64,000 nucleotides of DNA from Cranoglanis bouderius. Its lineage: Eukaryota > Chordata > Actinopteri > Siluriformes > Cranoglanididae. The notes below the pieces were generated by a model. It saw nothing but the letters and a program-made list of their open reading frames with translations, was not told the DNA's origin and made no database searches. Below are positions 1-10,823 of the stretch, in pieces. Each line of letters begins with the position of its first letter. Position 1 is the first letter of the stretch. The DNA lies in assembly GCA_023630585.1 (NCBI GenBank), contig CM042553.1, positions 1,658,020 through 1,722,019 of the forward strand. The letters run 5' to 3'. The translations under genes were made by a program, and so were the position numbers.

Positions 1-350
1 TCTGGGCCGCTGTTAGGAGCATAAACATTTATAAAAACAAAAACAGTACCTTTATATTCTACTTTTCCTAGTAACAATCTTCCTTTAACTATTTCCTTTA
101 CCTCTAAAATGTTGTTTACATGTTCAGAAAATAAAATTGCCACCCCGGCACTGTTTCTTGTCCCATGACTCATGGAAATATTCCCTTTCCACCACATTCC
201 CCATTCTACTTCATTATCAGTATCAGTGTGTGTTTCTTGTAAAAAAAAATAACATTGTTTTTTAATACTTATAAACTTTACCATTGTTGTTAATTTATTC
301 CTGTCTCTACTCCCATTAATGTTTAATGTTCCAATTTTAAACATCTCCAT
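1..350 (-). CDS. LINE ORF2, endonuclease N-terminus (partial)
   Basis: This is the start of the second ORF of a non-LTR retrotransposon and runs off the left edge. Reading on the minus strand from the ATG at 350, the protein opens with a KIGTLNING motif, followed by QETHTD, a WWKG block, NSAGVAILF and NVYAPN. These are hallmarks of the APE-type endonuclease of L1/Tx1-like LINEs; the E of QETH is the expected metal-binding residue. No stop interrupts the 116 or so codons visible. It starts 79 bp after the end of ORF1, as expected for a bicistronic LINE. A second ATG two codons in (344) is an equally possible start. The reverse transcriptase domain would lie outside the window. The family call is firm; the clade is inferred from the ORF1/ORF2 style only. 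Confidence 0.85.
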   Translation of the reverse strand, partial: MEMFKIGTLNINGSRDRNKLTTMVKFISIKKQCYFFLQETHTDTDNEVEWGMWWKGNISMSHGTRNSAGVAILFSEHVNNILEVKEIVKGRLLLGKVEYKGTVFVFINVYAPNSGP

Positions 351-428
351 GGGAAAAAGGAAAAAAGTATAGAGACAGAAAGGAGACAGTAAAGTAAAAA
401 AGACACCAGATGTGATTTATCCATTTAA

Positions 429-2201
429 CTATTTTTTTCTTTTGTTTTTCCTTAGTTTCGTGATCATCTTTTTCAGTCTAAACCTTTTCTTTTTGTTCAG
501 AGCTTCATGGCTCACTGTCTTTTGTAACAGCGCTACTGATGCTATGAATTTGTCTGCATCTGGAAAAAAGTCTTTCACCTCAACCACTTTGCCGAATGTT
601 ACATCCAGAAAATCATTAATGTCTTCGAGAGAGTACGTGTCTTCTATTTCCTGTGACCCAACATCAGAAATCTCAGACATTGTGTCTTCGTCCCTCATTT
701 CTGCATCAACAATGTCCTCACCTTTTGACCTGTCTTCTCTGGCACCAGTTATACCACCACTAACACAAATTTCCTCTGATTCCACCATTTCAGTGTTCAG
801 GCTCACAGTGATCTCCTCCCTGTTATCACATGGTTTCTTTATATTCTCAGTAACCTGAGCTTCACTCTTAACTGTATCTGTGGTCTGCACACCTTCAGCT
901 TCCTTTACTGCAACACCTATAACCATGGACTCCTCACTGCTATGTCTAGCTTCCTCCTCAGTGATCTGTTCAACCTCACCACCCTGCCCCACTGCCCCCT
1001 CTTTACCCAGCCCAGCTGCCCCCTCGTTACCCTGTCCAGCTGCCCCCTCGTTACTCTGCTCCTCTGCCCCCTCGTTACCCTGCCCCACTGCCTCCTCAAT
1101 CCCCTGCCCAGCTGCCCCCTCATTACTGTGCCCCGCTGCCCCCTCGTTACTCTGCTCCTCTGCCCCCTCTTTACGCAGCCCAGCTGCCCCCAGGTTACCC
1201 TGCCCAGCTGCCTCCACGTTACCCTGCCCAGATGCCTCCTCTTTGCCCAGCCCAGCTGCCTCCTCTTTACCCAGCCCAGCTGCCCCCTCATTACCCTGCC
1301 CCACTGCCTCCTCAATCCCCTGCCCATCTGCCCCCTTGTTACTCTGCCCAGCTGCGCCCTCATTACTCTGCCCCGCTGCCCCCTCATTACTCTGACCCGC
1401 TGCCCCCTCTTTACCCAGCCCAGCTGCCTCCTCTTTACCCAGCCCAGCTGCCCCCAGGTTACCCTGCCCAGCTGCCTCCACGTTACCCTGCCCAGCTGCC
1501 TCCACGTTACCCTGCCCAGCTGCCCCCTCGTTACACTGCCCAACTGCCCCCTCGTTACCCTGCCCAGCTGCCCCCAGGTTACCCTGCCCAGCTGCCTCCA
1601 CGTTACCCTGTCCAGCTGCCCCCTCAGAGGCCTGAGCCTTGTGTGGACACGCTACCCTCATATGTCCAACATCCCCACACTCAAAACACTTCATGTGTCC
1701 TGTGCTAGCGTACACCATGTACGATCTGCCCTCATACACCACTCTAAAAGACACGTCCAGTTCCTGTTGGTTTAAGAACATGAACACGTGTCTCCTGAAA
1801 GACAGGACGTGCTTTAATCCTCCGTCCTTACAGCCTAGGGGAACTGTTTTAATCGCGCTTGCTACCTTTCCGTAGCGCATTAGCCCTATCTCCTCATCAG
1901 GAATGAACGGAGGCACGTTAGCTACAGTTACTCGGACAGTCGGGGCAATCAGTGGTGAAACTAAAACAAAATCACCACTTACCACAATGCCGGTGTTGGT
2001 CAGGTGTCTCACCTGAGCCTCCTCCTTCACGAAGACCACCACCGCTTTGTTCATGCGGGAAGCAGACGATATGTTCTCATTACCGATCTCCTTCACTATT
2101 GCCTGTAACACTTCCTCCACACTCACACCGTTAGCCGGCACACACCTGACGCCATGGCGGAGGGAGACAGGTGACGCCACCCTCTGTGTGAGGGACGCCA
2201 T
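429..2201 (-). CDS. LINE ORF1 RNA-binding protein with zinc knuckle and expanded repeat
   Basis: This is an uninterrupted 590-codon ORF, the nucleic-acid-binding protein of the LINE whose ORF2 begins at 350. Residues 1-170 form a globular N-terminal part of the type seen in fish Tx1/L1-like ORF1 proteins. A CCHC zinc knuckle (C172, C175, H180, C185; CX2CX4HX4C) follows. Residues of about 192-425 are a run of roughly two dozen imperfect 10-residue units of the form AAGQGNEG, encoded by a 30-bp minisatellite. The C-terminal part is acidic and ends in a very basic tail rich in K and R. The protein would coat the element RNA. It is foreign to the host gene: it sits antisense-free, in the same orientation as dagla, inside a dagla intron. 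Long plus-strand ORFs over the repeat are shadows. Confidence 0.88.
   Translation of the reverse strand: MASLTQRVASPVSLRHGVRCVPANGVSVEEVLQAIVKEIGNENISSASRMNKAVVVFVKEEAQVRHLTNTGIVVSGDFVLVSPLIAPTVRVTVANVPPFIPDEEIGLMRYGKVASAIKTVPLGCKDGGLKHVLSFRRHVFMFLNQQELDVSFRVVYEGRSYMVYASTGHMKCFECGDVGHMRVACPHKAQASEGAAGQGNVEAAGQGNLGAAGQGNEGAVGQCNEGAAGQGNVEAAGQGNVEAAGQGNLGAAGLGKEEAAGLGKEGAAGQSNEGAAGQSNEGAAGQSNKGADGQGIEEAVGQGNEGAAGLGKEEAAGLGKEEASGQGNVEAAGQGNLGAAGLRKEGAEEQSNEGAAGHSNEGAAGQGIEEAVGQGNEGAEEQSNEGAAGQGNEGAAGLGKEGAVGQGGEVEQITEEEARHSSEESMVIGVAVKEAEGVQTTDTVKSEAQVTENIKKPCDNREEITVSLNTEMVESEEICVSGGITGAREDRSKGEDIVDAEMRDEDTMSEISDVGSQEIEDTYSLEDINDFLDVTFGKVVEVKDFFPDADKFIASVALLQKTVSHEALNKKKRFRLKKMITKLRKNKRKK
1000..1625 (-). 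repeat. 30-bp coding minisatellite in LINE ORF1
   Basis: About 21 imperfect 30-bp units, each with a CCCAGCTGCCCCCTCGTTAC-like core on the plus strand. Units keep frame and encode 10-residue repeats of ORF1. Confidence 0.9.
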
Positions 2202-2586
2202 CCCGCTCCCGCCCTGCTACTAATCACCTGACTAACTTACCTAACTAATAAACCACACTTTCAATACAAAAACTTACAAATAACTCTCTGTTCTCTTTAC
2301 TTAACCGAAAGAGACTAGCTCTATCAAGAAAAGTGAAAGGAAAACAGAAAAAAAGCGCACGATAGCTCTCACCTCCTGTGAAAACTCACACACCCAAACA
2401 CTCCCAGCATGCACCGAGAGACAGAGAGAGAGAGGGAGAGAGGGAGGGAGGGAGACAGAGATCAACAAATTGCTTTTGTGAAGCTGAATGTACTTAGGTA
2501 TTTTTTGGTGTTACAGGAAATCTTGCATGTTTGTGTGCGCATGTGTGTGTGTGTGTGTGAGTGTGTGTGTGTGTATACGTGCGTAC

Positions 2587-2664
2587 CTTATGCCCAAGCC
2601 AGACACCGTGATGTTCCTCCACAGGTAACCGCTCGGAATCTCCAGTGAGATCAGTCAGAGCATC

Positions 2665-2726
<62 letters not shown>

Positions 2727-2787
2727 GGAAGACAAGAAAATTGCAAGGTAACATTGGTAATTCATTTTAAAAATGTTTGTGCATGTA

Positions 2788-2821
<34 letters not shown>

Positions 2822-5297
2822 CTCACTTTAGGCGACAGCGTTCCTCTGATGCTGATGACGACTTTCTTCTTGCCGTGATCTACTGCTACATAGAAAGGCG
2901 TCTCGTAGACCTAAAAATAACAATCACAAAGTTCTTTCGTTTGCATTTCAACGTGAGCGGAGAGAAGAGCTATCTGGAAACGACACGAGAAAAGGCAGAG
3001 CCCTTAAACTTCCTCTCAGTGTCACTGACCAAGTGACCAATAGGGAATGTGTGTAATATTCCCTATTTATACATATATAAATATTTATACACATATAAAT
3101 GTGTCATCAACATGACGTCACTATCTGTCCGGATGATTGGGGGGGTTGGGGGGGGAGGGGGGTCGTGAGCATGCCGTCATATCCTGTTGCTCATATTCGT
3201 AGTGGGATCCTGGGAAACCCCACCTCACCCCTGCTGTGGTTGAAGGCAGTGTGGTGTTGAAGTCATGAAACAACGTGGTCATTGCTCACTCAGACGCTCA
3301 TGCTGATTATACGAGAAATAGAACAAATGGTTACGACCAAAAAAAAAAAAAAAAAAAGGTGCGCTCGTGAGCACTCCTCTGCAGCCAAAAAAAAAACAGC
3401 TTACAGCAGACGAGCAAAAAGACTGTGAGGCCGCGAGTGTGTCATTTGCGCGAGGCACGTTTGCGTTCGAATGTTTGGATTCTCTCACCGCATCGTGGCA
3501 GGACGTGTAGACGATCTGAACCTGTTTAAGGTCTCGGTCCAAAAACTGGCGCCGGATAGCAAGGACGTTACAGCCGCAACAGTTGTCCTCCTCTACTGTT
3601 ACAGACTGAGAGAGACGAGACGTGGAGCTGGACGTACAGCTAACAAGAGATAGAGAGAGAGAGAGAGACACATCAATCTTAGAGAAAATAAATAAATAAA
3701 CAAACAAAATGACCACATGTATAATTGAATATTCAAATATAATCGTTATATAATCACAACTGTTTAAACAAGGTTACTGCTAAATAAATAAGCATATGAC
3801 AAAATTCCAGACGTACACTGTAACGTTTAAACATTTCATGGTGTCAGTAACATACACATGTGTAACATAAGTGACTAAAACTAGGGAAGCGTTGTGTTGT
3901 TATAGGAAAATAATCAACGCCAAGGTGGTGTGATCCAGCCAGACGGTTCTGGCTTATGTACTGTACATCCAGAAGATTCATAACCGACATTCACTAGACA
4001 GCACGTCAGAGCCAGAACATCCCGCCCATCAGGTTTCCAAGTCGAATCGTAAAATGTTTAGTGATTTAAGACACAGCGGCGTTAAACACACCGACAAACT
4101 CCATACCTAAAGTAGCATATACACTTTTGATTTTTTGAAAATATTAGCCCCCTTCAAAGTTTCTGACATTAACCCTTTACTGCATGGTGTTGCCATATGG
4201 CAACAATTAATTTATCTCTAAATTTGTGATAGGCAATAATACAAAACTTCTATGTTTCTGTGTAACTAGAAAAAGGAGGCTTTAACTTTGACATAACAAA
4301 AATAAATTGCATGTCAGATGACCAGGAAGTGCTGTTTGCACTTCCTTTTCAGCAATCACATGACATGGTGAAGGTCATCATTGGAGGGTTCTCATAATTT
4401 GATCCATTTTTCAATATTTAGTCAAAACTACTTGAAGGAAAATATTTAAGCACCATCATTTATTTTTTGTCATATAAACAAGTCTAGTATTTTGTTAAAT
4501 GGTAAACATTAATTGTTGCCATATGGCAACAACATGTGATAAAGGAACTGTAGTATGTGCATTCATTCAGACATTTTGCAACTGTACCTTATGTTCTAAA
4601 TTTTTGTGTTTCAAGAGAAAGAATTAAAAAAGATACGTCACCCAAAACATGTCTGGATCTAATTTCTGTATGTATTTTGCGTGAGTGAATCCATCCACAT
4701 GCTTTTTACATGCTGTAATTCCTTTCTAGAAGATATAACTTTTACATGCTTACTAGGTGGCAAAATAAAACCCCAATGTTACAACTTTACAAAAAGTCTG
4801 GAAAATGCAGTAATTGTAATTGTACTCTCATACATTGTGTGTTATTTTTGACTATATGATACTTTCCACCATTGCACATTGTTGCCATATGGCAACAATT
4901 TACCAACTACCCCCCTGAATTTTTTATTTTTTTGCAAATTTCTGAAACTACTACTGATACCACACTAACTACTCGTGTAAAAACTCAACAGTGTAGCGTG
5001 AACCTTTTCGTTATTAATGTGCTACCAGCTAGTGAGTGGACTGAATAGTTCCCACTGCATCTATTTCTGGTCACTTGATAGAATCTGATAGAAAAAGGTT
5101 CTTACGTGCAGGAGCTGAGCAGCCTGCAGACGCCACAGGTTGCGTTCCTCAGCAGGTACACGGGCCAGCCGTACGCCGCCATGGCAAAAAGCATGTAATA
5201 ACACACCTCCTTATACATGGCCATCTCCGTCTGCATGACAGAGATGCATAGAGAGTTATGCAATTACGCACATTTACGCACAACAGGAACAGATTTT

Positions 5298-5340
<43 letters not shown>

Positions 5341-6021
5341 ATGTTCTCACCGAGTTTTTGAGATCCAGGTAGCGTGTACTACGTGTCACCGGCATCCCAG
5401 ACAGGAAGGCTAAAATATCATTGTTGGGCTGAGGGACAGAAACGCACGCATTAAATGTAACAGAATTTCGCTTCTCGTGCATGCAGTGCATGAACTTTGT
5501 CGGCTCTGGTTCATACCTGGTCCAAGATGGCGGATCTCTTAGCTCTCTGTCTCTGCCTGAGCAGCACCAGGCCAGCGATGATGTCACTGGGTACGATGTC
5601 CAGATCCCTGAAGAACTCGGCGAAGAGGCTCGCCACCTCCGAGTAGGCGTCCTGAGAAAGCACAACACAGCAAATCGCATCCAGGCGTTTCACTTTTTTG
5701 TTTAATTTGCTCCTGATCTCATCAAACCACCCAACATCTATTTAGTATACATGCCAGTTCTTTGCACAGAAAGCTTTTGATCACATCACACGTGTATTAG
5801 AAATGTTAGAAATCAGGACCATGCCAGATCTTCCCTATATACTTAAACATTACTTGCACAAACAATATCATTGTAGGCAGATGTGTGATGGTGCACCTGG
5901 CATGACACTGATGACACTGGCATAAACACGTAACAGACAAAAACAGATTAAACAGCAGCATTTATACAGCTCAAGCTTCTGTTTACACAGTCTCAGTAAA
6001 GCTATTAATGTGGATATACAA

Positions 6022-6073
<52 letters not shown>

Positions 6074-7633
6074 ACACTTACAGACTGCGTGTCTTTAGCT
6101 CTGGTGCAGCACATAAAGAACCTGAGTCTCCTACTCCAGCTACTGGCTTGGCCTTCCTCTAATCTGTGTCTGAGAGGGGGAAAGGAAAGGAAAGACAAGA
6201 AAAGAAAGTTAAAGAAAGGAAAGGAAATACAAATTAAGGAAAGGAAAGTAAGGGAAAGGAAAGGAAAGGAAAGACAAGAAAAGTTAAGGAAAGGAAATAC
6301 AAATTAAGGAAAGGAAAGTAAGGGAAAGGAAAGGAAAGGAAAGACAAGAAAAGTTAAGGAAAGGAAAGGGAAGGAAATACAAATTAAGGAAAGGAAAGGA
6401 AGGGGAAGGAAAGAAAAGGAAAGGAAATACAAGTTAAGGAAAGGAAAGGAAAGGAAAGCCAAGAAAAGTTAAAGAAAGGAAAGGAAATACAAGTTAAGGA
6501 AGGAAAGGAAAGTAAAGGAAATGAAAGGAAAGGAAATACAAGTTAAGGAAAGGAAAGGAAAGGAAAGGAAATGAAAGGAAAGGAAATACAAGTTAAGGAA
6601 AGGAAAGGAAAGGAAAGGAAATGAAAGGAAAGGAAATACAAGTAAAGGAAAGGAAAGGAAAGGAAAGCCAAGAAAAGATAAAGAGAGGAAAGGAATGGAA
6701 AGGCAAGAAAAGTTAAAGAGAGGAAGGGAAATTCAAGTTAAGGAAGGAAAGGAAAGGAAAGGAAATGAAAGGAAAGGAAATACAAGTTAAGGAAAGAAAG
6801 GAAAGTAAAGGAAATGAAAGGAAAGGAAATACAAGTTAAGGAAAGGAAAGGAAAGGAAAGCCAAGAAAAGTTAAAGAGAGGAAGGGAAATACAAGTTAAG
6901 GAAGGAAAGGAAAGGAAATGAAAGGAAAGGAAATACAAGTTAAGGAAGGAAAGGAAAGGAAAGGAAAGGAAATGAAAGGAAAGGAAATACAAGTTAAGGA
7001 AAGGAAAGGAAAGGAAAGCCAAGAAAAGTTAAAGAGAGGAAAGGAATGGAAAGGCAAGAAAAGTTAAAGAAAGGAAAGGAAATACAAGTTAAGGAAGGAA
7101 AGGAAAGCCAAGAAAAGTTAAAGAGAGGAAAGGAAATACAAGTTAAGGAAGGAAAGGAAAGTAAAGGAAATGAAAGGAAAGGAAATACAAGTTAAGGAAA
7201 TGAAAGGAAAGGAAAGCCAAGAATAGTTAAAGAAAGGAAAGGAATGGAAAGCCAAGAAAAGTTAAAGAGAGGAAGGGAAATACAAGTTAAGGAAGGAAAG
7301 GAAAGGAAAGGAAAGGAAATACAAGTTAAGGAAATGAAAGGAAAGGAAAGCCAAGAAAAGTTAAAGAAAGGAAAGGAAATACAAGTTAAGGAAGGAAAGT
7401 AAAGGAAAGAGAAGGAAAGGAAAGGAAAGTAACAAAAATAAAATACAAGTTAAGGAAAGGAAAGGACAGGAAAGACGACAAAAACAATATGATTACATAT
7501 GATATAAATGTATCGTACATATGCCTGTCAAATCCCTTTAAATTTTTACACTTCAGTTAGTAATTGAATGCATTTGAATATTAATCATGTATCAGATTCA
7601 GATTAAATTTATGCTACCACCATCTTAAAGAAA

Positions 7634-7680
<47 letters not shown>

Positions 7681-10276
7681 TTCCACATTCATTTTTTATT
7701 TTAGTTTTTGGTCATGTCATAAACTTTCTCAATTCTATCAATGAAAGTCCTGCTGCTAGCAGACTACTGTAAAAAGCCAGCTCCTAACCCTAACCCTAAC
7801 CCTAACACTCAGTGTTCACATGTCCTTGTAAATGAAGTGTGGATGATGGAGAGAAATAGGTTGTCAGGTCGCGGGTGTTTGGATTGAGTTCCCTCCGACT
7901 CCTCAGCGAACTGGGTGTGAGTGTTTTATAGGGACGAGTCAGGACAGTAATGGCTGACACAGCTCACCTGTAGCTTACCTTTCATTTTCAAAAATGAACA
8001 ACAACAACAGGGAGCGAAACTATTAGCTGGCTCTTCGTCAGCTTCCTCTGATGCTGCGAGGTCGTAGCGAGGAGCCAGACAGCGCTCCTAATCTCACAAT
8101 GTGGAAGCTCTAGGTGTGAAAGTTAATCATGAGAAGAGACACCTACACGGACTGTGCAGTTCCCAGGCACTGATCTTTCTGACAGAAGACAGAGCTGTCT
8201 GGATTATAAAGGCAGCCAGAAAGTTATGAGTAGCCACAGATGCAGGGATGCTGACAGCAGCAGCCCCAGCAGTAAAACTGTCACCAGTCACTAGAGAGCA
8301 GTAAAGTCATTTTCAGTCTCAATAAATAAAGGACAGCATTTGCACTGTTTATAGAGCGCTGCTGTCTGTTATTGTCTGCTGAGGTGCGTGATCAGGACGC
8401 GTTATGAATCCTCGTGACACAATTTTATACAGGTCCAACAGGCGGATGGTTCTACAGGCGGGGTCACAGTCAGGGTCATGAGATACTGTACTTGCTATTG
8501 GTGCTCCACTAGGTACCTGAGATTGTGTGGTGTTTTAGTGTGAGAACACATCACATTTAAAAAAAATCCTACTTCCACCCACTCCTGAGGGAATTGGGAC
8601 CTATCCTGCCCACTCCCAAGGGCACTCTAGGGTTAGTAAAAGGGTTAGGTTTTGTTTTAGTAAAGGGTTAGGATTAGTAAAGGGTTAGAGTTAGTAAAGG
8701 GTTAGGGTTAGTAAAAGGGTTAGTAAAAGGGTTAGGGTCAGGGTTAGTAAAGGGTTAGTAAAGGGGTTAGGGTCAGGGTTAGTAAAGGGTTAGGGTTAGT
8801 AAAGGGTCAGGATTAGTAAAGGGTTAGGGTTAGTAAAGGGTTAGAGTTAGTAAAGGGTTAGGGTTAGTAAAGGGTCAGGGTTAGTAAAGGGTTAGGGTTA
8901 GTAAAGGGTTAGTAAAAGGGTTAGGGTCAGGGTTAGTAAAGGGTTAGGGATAGTAAAGGGTTAGGGTTAGTAAAGGGTTAGGGTTAGTAAAAGGGTTAGG
9001 GTTAGTAAAAGGGTTAGGGTTAGTAAAAGGGTTAGTAAAAGGGTTAGGGTCAGGGTTAGTAAAGGGTTAGTAAAAGGGTTAGGGTCAGGGTGAGTAAAGG
9101 GTTAGGGTTAGTAAAGGGTTAGGGTTAGTAAAGGGTCAGGATTAGTAAAGGGTTAGGGTTTGTAAAGGGTTAGGGTTAGTAAAGGGTCAGGGTTAGTAAA
9201 GGGTTAGGGTTAGTAAAGGGTTAGGGTTAGTAAAGGGTTAGTAAAAGGGTTAGGGTCAGGGTTAGAAAAGGGTTAATAAAAGGGTTAGGGTCAGGGTTAG
9301 TAAAGGGTTAGGGTTAGTAAAGGGTCAGGGTTAGTAAAGGGTCAGGATTAGTAAAGGGTTAGGGTTAGTAAAGGGTTAGGGTTAGTAAAGGGTTAGGGTT
9401 AGTAAAGGGTTAGTAAAAGGGTTAGGGTCAGGGTTAGTAAAGGGTTAGGGATAGTAAAGGGTTAGGGTTAGTAAAGGGTCAGGATTAGTAAAGGGTTAGG
9501 GTTAGTAAAGGGTTAGGGTTAGTAAAGGGTTAGTAAAAGGGTTAGGGTCAGGGTTAGTAAAGGGTTAGGGTTAGTAAAGGGTCAGGGTTAGTAAAGGGTT
9601 AGTAAAAGGGTTAGGGTCAGGATTAGTAAAGGGTTAGGGTTTGTAAAGGGTTAGGGTTAGTAAAGGGTCAGGGTTAGTAAAGGGTTAGGGTTAGTAAAGG
9701 GTTAGGGTTAGTAAAGGGTTAGTAAAAGGGTTAGGGTCAGGGTTAGTAAAGGGTTAGGGATAGTAAAGGGTTAGGGTTAGTAAAGGGTCAGGATTAGTAA
9801 ATGGGTTAGTAAAAGGGTTAGGGTCAGGGTTAGTAAAGGGTTATGGTTAGTAAAGGGTTAGGGTTAGTAAAAGGGTTAGGGTCAGGGTTAGTAAAGGGTT
9901 AGGGTTAGTAAAGGGTTATGGTTAGTAAAGGGTTAGGTTTAGTAAAAGGGTTAGTAAAAGGGTTAGGGTCAGGGTTAGTAAAGGGTTAGGGATAGTAAAG
10001 GGATAGGGTTAGGGTTAGTAAAGGGTTAGGGTTAGTAAAGGGTTAGGGTTAGTAAAAGGGTTAGTAAAAGGGTTAGGGTTAGGGTTAGTAAAGGGTTAGG
10101 GTTAGTAAAGGGTTAGGGTTAGTAAAAGGGTTAGTAAAAGGGTTAGGGTTAGGGTTAGTAAAGGGTTAGGGTTAGACCACGTAGTAAAAGCGCTGCACAT
10201 AAACACGCTCCCGTGCTAATGAACATGGCCTTTCTTCGTCTAGTGCGTTTTACCCAAGTGTGTACAATCTATATTT

Positions 10277-10322
<46 letters not shown>

Positions 10323-10783
10323 GTGTTGTACCTGAGTGTGTAGGTTGTCAGGTTGCGCTGGCGGCGGCGTGTGGCTTTCAGTTTGACAAAGGTTCTTCCC
10401 GTGGGGTCAAAGGTGCACATCATGGTGAAACACACACTGAAGATCACTAACCAGTTACACACCACAATACCTGTAACACACACACACACACACACACAAC
10501 ATGACCTCTTCACACAGATTGACTGACTAATCGATTGATTGGATAGACGGATGGATGGATGGATGGATGGAAGGAAGGAAGAAAAACGGGAAAGGCTATA
10601 TGAAGAAATATAACAAAGAATGATGGAAAGGCTGTAGAAAAGAAAAATAAAAGTGTGGGTGTGTGTGTCTGACCGAGGGCGAGGTTTTTGGCCGTGACAT
10701 CGGAACAGGGTTGGTAGTACTGCACCAGCCAGGCGATCCCGACCACCGCATACACCAACTCTACCAGCAGGATGGCTGAGGGA

Positions 10784-10823
<40 letters not shown>

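Larger units (their letters stand above)
1..2410 (-). mobile_element. L1/Tx1-like LINE, 5' part
   Basis: The element consists of ORF2 start, a 79-bp spacer, complete ORF1 and a probable 5' UTR up to about 2400. The presumed 5' end lies fewer than 200 bp from a dagla splice donor (2586). Both ORFs are open where visible, which suggests a recent insertion. The exact 5' boundary and the target-site duplication cannot be fixed because the 3' end lies outside the window. Confidence 0.75.

Noticed and set aside
880..1775. Long plus-strand ORFs rich in Pro/Cys/Leu
   Set aside because: They are antisense shadows of the 30-bp minisatellite in LINE ORF1.
6738..7022. Minus-strand ORF of Leu/Ser/Phe repeats
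   Set aside because: Translation of the GGAAA array; no gene signal.
7783..10174. True chromosome end
   Set aside because: Coding exons of dagla continue on both sides, so the telomere-like array is interstitial.
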